From: a bacterium
GTDB lineage: Bacteria; Myxococcota_A; Bradymonadia; REDH01
Direction: 5' to 3'
DNA: 64,000 bases
Assembly: GCA_030427825.1 (NCBI GenBank)
Contig: JAUICO010000003.1
Span: 1-64,000 of the forward strand
The notes beneath the pieces are model-generated. The model was given only the letters and a program-made list of their open reading frames with translations. It did no database searches and was not told the DNA's origin. Shown one piece after another: positions 58,431 to 64,000 of this stretch; within the stretch, counting starts at the first letter, position 1; each line of letters starts with the position of its first letter. A program made the position numbers and the translations under genes.

Positions 58431-60944
58431 CTACTCGGTGTCGTCCGGTCTCTCGCGAGGAATCGCCGGCTGACCCGCCTGCTCACGGTAGCCTCGTGCA
58501 GCGCGCCGATCTCCCAGGTTTTCTGAGATCTCAGCAAGTCGCAGCAGCGTCGCCGTATCCGCGGAGCGACGGGCAATCACGCTGCGGTAGGCGTCCAGTG
58601 CGGTCGGCCAGTCTTCAGCGAGCATCGCGGCCTGACCACGCAGCTCGTGGTAGCGGATCGCGAGCGCAGGGCTCGACGCAGAAGCGCCGCGCGCGGCGTC
58701 AAGATGGGTAACGATCGACGGGTACCAGTCGCCGGCCTGTTCCTGCTGCTCCAGCAATCTCAGGGACACTTCGATGAAGAGCAGCCGTAGCGCCGCTGAG
58801 TTTGGAAAGTCCGTTACTGCCTGTCGAAGCGCCAGCTGGGCGTCCGTGTCGTAGCCTGCATCGACAAGTGTGCGCGCCGCGGTATGAAATTCTCCCTCGG
58901 TCGCCGGACCGTGATTCAACAGCAGCCGGGCGTAGATCACCGCGAGCATCGGCTCGTCCTCGGCGGCAAAGTGGGAGGCAAGACGACTCAGAACTGCGGT
59001 GTTGTCCGGCTCCCGCGCGGCGACTTCAAGGAAGAGCAGGACTGCGTCCCTGCGAAAGCGGGGCCGCTGGACCCGATTGTAGATTCGATTGCGCACGGCC
59101 GGGTCGGTGGGCATGCAGTCATACCAGTCGCCGGCGTTTCCGGAGTACCGGTTGAGGGCGGTCAAATCGGGCAGCTCGTTTCGCTCGAGGTGCATCTTGA
59201 GTGCATGGCACGCTTCGTCTCGGCGCCCGGCGGCGTTCGCTACCTCAAATGCCAGGAGCCAGGTCCCGGGGAATCGGGGTGCGTGGCTGGTAAGGTATCT
59301 GGCCGGCAGCGCTGCGGACTCGACGTCTCCGCGCGCCAGCCGCACCGCAGCAGCCTGAAAGAGCAGATCCGGGTCACCGGGCGCGATGGCTGCGCGCGTT
59401 CGAAGCGCGGAATCTACAGCCGCGGCGTCGGGGTTCGGCCTGGCGAGCTCCGCTGCGGCGGGCTGCGTACTGTCGAGGAGCGTATTTCGAACGGCTCCGG
59501 GCGCCGCGACGATCAGAGCCATCGCAAACAACCCAAATACGCCGGCCGCCGCCAGGCCCCCCGGCATGGAGTGCTCCTCACGCCTCGACGCCGTGCGACC
59601 CATCATGATCCCTGCGAGCGCGCCGACGGCAAGCGCATAGGAGCTTGCCAGGAGTCCTGCGCCCGTGATCGCCTCCAGAGCCACGTAGGCAACGATGGCG
59701 AACTTCGCTTCCTGGAGCCCTGCGCCGGAGCGCTGGTCTCGGCGGCTCGATCGGACGAGCAGGAAGACGATCGCAGCAAGAACACATAGCGCGAGTATCA
59801 GGCCGTGCTCTATCGCGAGCTGCAGTGGCGCGGACTCGACGTACACATAGCGCTCCCCTGCGCCGGTGGTCTGCACGCTCGGAAACACGGACGGAAAGGA
59901 GCCGGCGCCGTATCCCAACATCGGGGCGTCCAATGGCAGCGACAGGCTGTCCGCCCACACGCCCGCCTTGAGCACTGCAGTCTCCGGCAAAGGGAGCGAC
60001 GATGCAGGAACGATGACCCACGCGAAGACCGCGGTTGCCACCGTAACCACTGCGAGGACCACGTAGGCGAGTGCTTGTTGGGTTCGGTCTGCTGCTACGC
60101 GATTTCCATACACCTGCGCCAGCAGAACGAAGAGCGCTCCCGCGATTGCCAACGTCGCGCCGCGAGCGCCGACCGCGATGGTGTACAGGGTCGACGCAAT
60201 GGCCACAGACACCGCGGCCGGTACCAGCTTTCTGTTTCGAGTGATCAGCACGGCCGCAGCCGCGATGATCGCCGCCAGCCCCACGTAGGAACCGGCCTGA
60301 TTGCCGTTCACAAAGGGACCCGACAGCGGCGTGACCCGGTCCCATTGGAGGGGTTGATAAAGTCCCAGGATTCGTTCCGCGCCAAGCGCGGTCTGCGCGG
60401 CTCCGACGAAAAGGATGGCACCGGCGCCGGCCACGATAGCAAAGCCGACACGTTTGAGCTGATTGCTGCTCGCACATCGGGTCGATGCGTACTGGGCGGC
60501 GGCAGCGACGCCCAGCGTCTTCACGGCTGCCAGCGCCGCGAGACCCGGCGCCATCGTGGCCCGGGCGGACACACCGGGCCACAGCTCTGCGGCCTGGCGT
60601 TCGAGGGAGTTGGCCATGAAGCCGAAGGGCGGCAGCGAACGGAGCCAGATCCATGCGGCGAACCCGACAAACGCGACCGACACCGGCGACCAGCGGGCCG
60701 GCTTTCCCGACGCGGCATACACGCCGAGATGCAGTGCGGTGATGAGAATGGAGGCAACGCTGAGACCGAACGCAGCATAGGGGTGCGTGCCACCGAGCGC
60801 GAGCGGCGCCATCGCCAACAGACCGGCCCAAACCCAGTCGAGCTTTGCATGCACCTTCTCGACGCCGGGCCGCTCGACCGGCTTGCGGCGCACCCTGCGT
60901 CGGCGGCGCTTCTTCAGCTCCGGTGTGGTCAGGTCCTCGCTCAT
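58431..60944 (-). CDS. O-antigen ligase/polymerase-like membrane protein with TPR-like C-terminal domain
   Basis: This 837-residue protein has a basic N-terminus and about 12 TM helices over residues 35 to 480, with the Wzy_C-type loop GPFVNGNQAGSY (about 214) typical of O-antigen ligases, polymerases and protein O-oligosaccharyltransferases. From about 500 to 830 it has helical repeats of TPR type (AIAPGDPDLLFQAAAVRLARGD, AEDWPTALDAYRSVIARR). Fusion of Wzy_C to TPRs is known in several phyla. It could join the flipped glycan to an acceptor in the periplasm; acceptor unknown. It follows a GT2 gene by 123 bases on the same strand. Confidence 0.85.
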   Translation of the reverse strand: MSEDLTTPELKKRRRRRVRRKPVERPGVEKVHAKLDWVWAGLLAMAPLALGGTHPYAAFGLSVASILITALHLGVYAASGKPARWSPVSVAFVGFAAWIWLRSLPPFGFMANSLERQAAELWPGVSARATMAPGLAALAAVKTLGVAAAAQYASTRCASSNQLKRVGFAIVAGAGAILFVGAAQTALGAERILGLYQPLQWDRVTPLSGPFVNGNQAGSYVGLAAIIAAAAVLITRNRKLVPAAVSVAIASTLYTIAVGARGATLAIAGALFVLLAQVYGNRVAADRTQQALAYVVLAVVTVATAVFAWVIVPASSLPLPETAVLKAGVWADSLSLPLDAPMLGYGAGSFPSVFPSVQTTGAGERYVYVESAPLQLAIEHGLILALCVLAAIVFLLVRSSRRDQRSGAGLQEAKFAIVAYVALEAITGAGLLASSYALAVGALAGIMMGRTASRREEHSMPGGLAAAGVFGLFAMALIVAAPGAVRNTLLDSTQPAAAELARPNPDAAAVDSALRTRAAIAPGDPDLLFQAAAVRLARGDVESAALPARYLTSHAPRFPGTWLLAFEVANAAGRRDEACHALKMHLERNELPDLTALNRYSGNAGDWYDCMPTDPAVRNRIYNRVQRPRFRRDAVLLFLEVAAREPDNTAVLSRLASHFAAEDEPMLAVIYARLLLNHGPATEGEFHTAARTLVDAGYDTDAQLALRQAVTDFPNSAALRLLFIEVSLRLLEQQEQAGDWYPSIVTHLDAARGASASSPALAIRYHELRGQAAMLAEDWPTALDAYRSVIARRSADTATLLRLAEISENLGDRRAARGYREQAGQPAIPRERPDDTE

Positions 60945-61067
60945 CTCGCAGGCGTTCGATTGCAGGTGCGGCGTCCAACGGACAGGGGAGGACGCTCGGA
61001 GCGGCGACGCTATGCCAGAGTCTCTCTCACCTGACGACGGTTTTCGTAGCTGCCGTGGCGGGCCGCT

Positions 61068-62192
61068 TCAGCCGAGGGCGCCTCCCGGCGGCCTCCACTG
61101 AGCGAAACTACGCCGAGACTTCAGGACGTGTGCGCCGAACTTGAGCAGCCCGACTCCGCCATCGACACCGGCGCGCGGAGAGAGACGCAGCGAACGGAGG
61201 GTCTCTCGCAGCGCGCCCACCGGTCGCCGCGCGAGGCCAAGGGAGGCCGCAACCTCAAGGCGAAGTGCAGACTCCACATGTGCCGCTGGACGGTGCTCGC
61301 GTATGTACGCTGCGCACTGCCGTCGAAGAGCCTCTGTCTGCTTCGGTGCAGCGATCGCCATCATGTGGAAAGCATGTCGGAATCTGCCGACCATGTACTC
61401 GTCGATCTCCGGATCTGTGAGCCCGGTTTGCCGGATGTCATCGCGATGCACCTGTCGACCGGCGGGTACTTCGGCGGGATCGCCCGCTGCGGTTGTGCGC
61501 GCCACGTGCGAGGCGAAAAGGCTGCGGTAGCTGCCTGCTTCGACCTGCCGAATGCTCAACTGGTCTCCGGAGAAGCGGTAGGTGTACAGCGGCTGCTCGA
61601 TATTGGCGCCGCGGTGACGCGCGCATACACGCAGCAGCATCTCGTAGTCGTGCGCGCTTCGCAGTGACTCGTTGTACCGAATCGGCTCCGGGCCATTCAT
61701 CACATCGCGTCGAAACATGATCGAGGCGTGGCAATATGCCATCGAGTGCGGCATCCGGGCAGCGCACTCATCGGCGTCCAACGACGGGCGCACGACGCCG
61801 ATGATCGATGTGTCCGCCGTGGTCAGCCAGTTCGCGCTGCCACAGAAGTCGATATCATCGCGCGATTCGAGGGCCTCGAAAAGCAGGCGCGCTCGATGCG
61901 GGTGCGACAGGTCGTCGGCGTCCTGCAGCATCAGGTAGTCACCGGTCGCCACATCGAGGGCCCGGTTTCGTGCCGCCGCGCCACCGGCGTTCTCCTGGTG
62001 AATTGCGACGATGCGCGAATCCGCAGCCGCCAGTCGATCCAGAATCTCAGCGCTGCCGTCGGTCGATCCGTCATCGACGGCGACTATCTCCAACTGAACA
62101 TCGCGCTGGTCGATCAATGACGCAATGCATGGCTCGAGGTAGGCCGCGCAGTTGTACACGGGAACGATGCACGAAATCAGCGGCCTGCTCAT
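61068..62192 (-). CDS. Glycosyltransferase family 2
   Basis: This 374-residue protein has a GT-A domain with ISCIVPVYNCAAYL, IVAVDDGSTDGSAEIL, ENAGGAAARNRALD and QDADDLSHPHR (DxD-like metal site). The helical C-terminal third is Arg-rich and could touch the membrane. The ATG at 62192 shares ATGA with the stop of the upstream membrane-protein gene. The frame is open for another 122 codons upstream, but that part overlaps the neighbouring gene out of frame and is Arg/Gly-rich, so it is excluded. Donor and acceptor sugars unknown. Confidence 0.88.
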   Translation of the reverse strand: MSRPLISCIVPVYNCAAYLEPCIASLIDQRDVQLEIVAVDDGSTDGSAEILDRLAAADSRIVAIHQENAGGAAARNRALDVATGDYLMLQDADDLSHPHRARLLFEALESRDDIDFCGSANWLTTADTSIIGVVRPSLDADECAARMPHSMAYCHASIMFRRDVMNGPEPIRYNESLRSAHDYEMLLRVCARHRGANIEQPLYTYRFSGDQLSIRQVEAGSYRSLFASHVARTTAAGDPAEVPAGRQVHRDDIRQTGLTDPEIDEYMVGRFRHAFHMMAIAAPKQTEALRRQCAAYIREHRPAAHVESALRLEVAASLGLARRPVGALRETLRSLRLSPRAGVDGGVGLLKFGAHVLKSRRSFAQWRPPGGALG

Positions 62193-63673
62193 TGGGTTGC
62201 CGGCCGTGTAGCAGCACGGGAGGTTCCCTGCCCGGCACGGCCGGTTCGGCGCCTCCTCATCTCTTCGCGAACCGCCGGACTCAGCCTGGACCGACCGCGT
62301 CGCGCTCGAACTCCGCGAGGCGTCGGATTCGAAGGTGCCTCCTCGGTCTCCGCGTCGACAGCCGGCTGCTTCGCGGCCGCCGCCTGCTCCATCAGCGCCG
62401 GCAAACCGAAGATAATGAGAGCGTACATCCCCATCATCGGCACCCGATAGCGGGACAGGGAGCCGACATTGGTGGACGCGAGGCCGACCGCGGCTCCGAA
62501 CACGCCGACATACGCGATGCAGACGAGAAGTACCGGCGTACGCATGATGGTGGCCCACACACGGGCCGCGCCGTTAACGACGAACATGCGGAGAAAGAAG
62601 AACGTGAACGCGGTCGTCTCGATGGAGTTCACGAGCAGCTGCAGACTGCGCACTTCGAAGAACACCGGACGCGTCAGCGCAAACAAGAGCCCCAACGGCG
62701 CCATCAGAATCTGACGGGTAAGACTCGGAGGCCCGTCATATTCGGGCGGCGCCAGAATCTGGTAGTTCGTGTCGCCGCCAACGTTTGTACCGGCGGTCTG
62801 TATTGTCTCAAATTCGTCGCCAAGCTGGCCCACAGAGTACTGCGGGAAGAGCGTCCCAAGGATTGTCACTGCCGCGATCGACACCAGGACGCCGACCACC
62901 AGATACAGTGGATTGATGCGCAGCCGCCCGTCCTCACTCTGTGAGACCAGCCGCTCGGTCGCAATCCAGACGCCCATCGCAATCACGAAAGGAAAGAGCA
63001 GGTACGGCTTCACCATGTACGAAGGCACACAACCCAGGAAGATCAGCACACCGCCACGCAGCAGCATGCCGTGGCGGGCCACCCACGAGACTCCGAGCAT
63101 CGCCCAGCCCAGGCCGATCATCGCCACCGCTTCCTTGAGCAGGCCCGCAGTCCAGAACACCTGCGAGGGCACGCCGACGCAAACGAAGACCAGGATGACG
63201 CGATGCCGCTCATGAAACAGGGGGCGCATCGCGTGGTAAAAGGCCACGCGCGACGCGAAATTCAGGAGCGAGATGAGCATGCAGGTCGCGTAGGTCGACT
63301 TGCCGCAGATCAGCATGATCCACGTTCCGATGCCGAACATCGCTCCCGTCGAGGTGCCGCCGCCGGCTCCGTGAACCCAGAAGGGGAACTGGGCGGTGAG
63401 GCGGGTCGACAGCTTGAAAATCTCCGCGCCCCAACGTCCGGGATTCGTCATCAACAGATCGATGAGCTGGTTCCCCGTTCGGAAGTACCAGAACATGTCA
63501 CCGCCCCCGAGCACATACTTCGTGACGAGGATCATCAGCGGTGCCGAGACTGCCGCGCCTGCGAATGCCCAGCGCATCGCGCGGCCTTCATTGAAGCTCA
63601 GCCGTTCGGAGTAGCGCTCAAAGAGGCCGAGCCCGATCGCCAGGTAGAACAGGGTGAATATGAAGTCGTTCAT
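62189..63673 (-). CDS. Polytopic membrane protein, possible polysaccharide polymerase or EpsG-like protein
   Basis: This 494-residue protein has about 11 TM helices across residues 1 to 420 and a basic cytoplasmic tail (RARRGRSRLSP, RRRRTG). A GGDMFWYFRTGNQL segment in the first periplasmic loop and SLSRYRVPMMGMYALIIFGLPAL near the end resemble dolichyl-type or EpsG/Wzy polymerases, in which the YR(V/I)P turn is common. The four-base overlap with a GT2 gene supports a role in glycan assembly. I cannot name its family firmly. Confidence 0.76.
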   Translation of the reverse strand: MNDFIFTLFYLAIGLGLFERYSERLSFNEGRAMRWAFAGAAVSAPLMILVTKYVLGGGDMFWYFRTGNQLIDLLMTNPGRWGAEIFKLSTRLTAQFPFWVHGAGGGTSTGAMFGIGTWIMLICGKSTYATCMLISLLNFASRVAFYHAMRPLFHERHRVILVFVCVGVPSQVFWTAGLLKEAVAMIGLGWAMLGVSWVARHGMLLRGGVLIFLGCVPSYMVKPYLLFPFVIAMGVWIATERLVSQSEDGRLRINPLYLVVGVLVSIAAVTILGTLFPQYSVGQLGDEFETIQTAGTNVGGDTNYQILAPPEYDGPPSLTRQILMAPLGLLFALTRPVFFEVRSLQLLVNSIETTAFTFFFLRMFVVNGAARVWATIMRTPVLLVCIAYVGVFGAAVGLASTNVGSLSRYRVPMMGMYALIIFGLPALMEQAAAAKQPAVDAETEEAPSNPTPRGVRARRGRSRLSPAVREEMRRRRTGRAGQGTSRAATRPATQ

Positions 63674-63729
63674 TCTTGCGGGCGCAGGCTACGGCACGGG
63701 GCTCCCGCTATCGATAGCGCGAAATGTCG

Positions 63730-63999
63730 TCAACCCGCGAATTCCCGACGCCGGGGTAGGTATCCCGCGGTCCAGCTCGCACCCGTGAGCCCGGGCAGCG
63801 CCTGCGGTGTGGTACCACGCGTTGACGACGCGGATCCCCGCAGGTACACCGCGCCGGCGCGCCGGCCCCCTATCCTCAGACCTCGGACAAGCGTGTGACT
63901 GCGGTACTCGTGCACCTCAGAAATCCCGCTGAAGCGACATGCCGGGAGCCCGTCGTCCGGGACCGGACCCGTTTCGTGGCCGACCGTGTGAGCGCCCAT
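63730..63999 (-). CDS. Possible 3' end of an unidentified gene cut by the window edge
   Basis: An open frame of 89 codons begins with ATG at 63999 and ends 57 bases before the membrane-protein gene on the same strand; it may extend further upstream beyond the window. Codons are mostly G/C-ending like the neighbours, and HEYRSHTLVRGLRIGGRRAG reads like protein, but no family is recognised. It could equally be non-coding. Confidence 0.3.
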   Translation of the reverse strand: MGAHTVGHETGPVPDDGLPACRFSGISEVHEYRSHTLVRGLRIGGRRAGAVYLRGSASSTRGTTPQALPGLTGASWTAGYLPRRREFAG

Positions 64000-64000
64000 G

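Noticed and set aside
59578..60978. Minus-strand open frame of 466 codons
   Set aside because: It lies in another frame of the O-antigen-ligase-like gene, is Arg/Gly-rich and shows no TM or domain pattern.
59805..61034. Plus-strand open frame of 409 codons
   Set aside because: It is antisense to the ligase-like gene and rich in Arg, Gly and His without recognisable motifs.

Overview
The window looks like chromosomal DNA of a GC-rich Gram-negative bacterium. Features pointing to a deltaproteobacterial lineage of the Myxococcota/Bradymonadota kind are an RCC1-repeat lipoprotein, a MopE-like multi-metal-motif lipoprotein, a Ser/Thr kinase with long beta-sandwich tails, a VWA/FHA/kinase operon, AsmA-like transglycosylases, and an RND/TolC outer-membrane export system. 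This lineage call is an inference from gene content; no 16S or other direct marker is present. I see no tRNA, rRNA, CRISPR array, insertion sequence, prophage or integrase. Coding density is very high: no gene-free stretch exceeds 300 bases, and eight gene pairs overlap by exactly four bases (ATGA).

Layout, bases 1 to about 19,800. A minus-strand operon holds an RCC1 lipoprotein, a TolC-like channel, an RND pump and a partial class II aldolase. Divergent from it is a plus-strand propionate/methylmalonyl-CoA operon (mutA, mutB, meaB). Two tandem paralogues follow, each joining a long AsmA-like beta region to a monofunctional GT51 transglycosylase domain. Convergent with them is a three-part aromatic amino acid protein: chorismate mutase, prephenate dehydratase/ACT, and a DAHP-synthase-like domain that has lost most of its metal ligands.

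Bases 19,900 to 39,700. An SDR oxidoreductase is followed by a minus-strand run of Ppx/GppA phosphatase, START-like protein, polysaccharide deacetylase and formyltransferase. Upstream of that run is a tightly overlapping signalling operon: MopE-like lipoprotein, VWA protein, zinc-ribbon/FHA protein, and a 1469-residue kinase with an apparent N-terminal pseudokinase. Next come housekeeping and heat-shock genes on the plus strand: yqeY, an S1-domain protein, rpoH and clpB.

Bases 39,700 to 64,000 form a surface-glycan locus. It encodes dTDP-L-rhamnose synthesis (rfbB, rfbA, rfbC, rfbD) and a near-complete CMP-pseudaminic acid pathway (pseB, pseC, a GNAT in the pseH position, pseG, pseI, and an SpsF-type cytidylyltransferase in place of a classical pseF). 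It also carries a PglK/MsbA-like ABC exporter, a DUF4910-type peptidase-like protein, three glycosyltransferases or candidates, an O-antigen-ligase-like protein with a TPR-like tail, and a polytopic membrane protein. Together these could make nucleotide sugars, assemble a lipid-linked glycan, flip it and transfer it. The glycan structure and acceptor cannot be read from the sequence.

The points most worth a second look are the degenerate DAHP-synthase domain fused to the P-protein, the pseudokinase-kinase/FHA/VWA operon, and the tandem AsmA-GT51 fusions with a shared altered catalytic motif.
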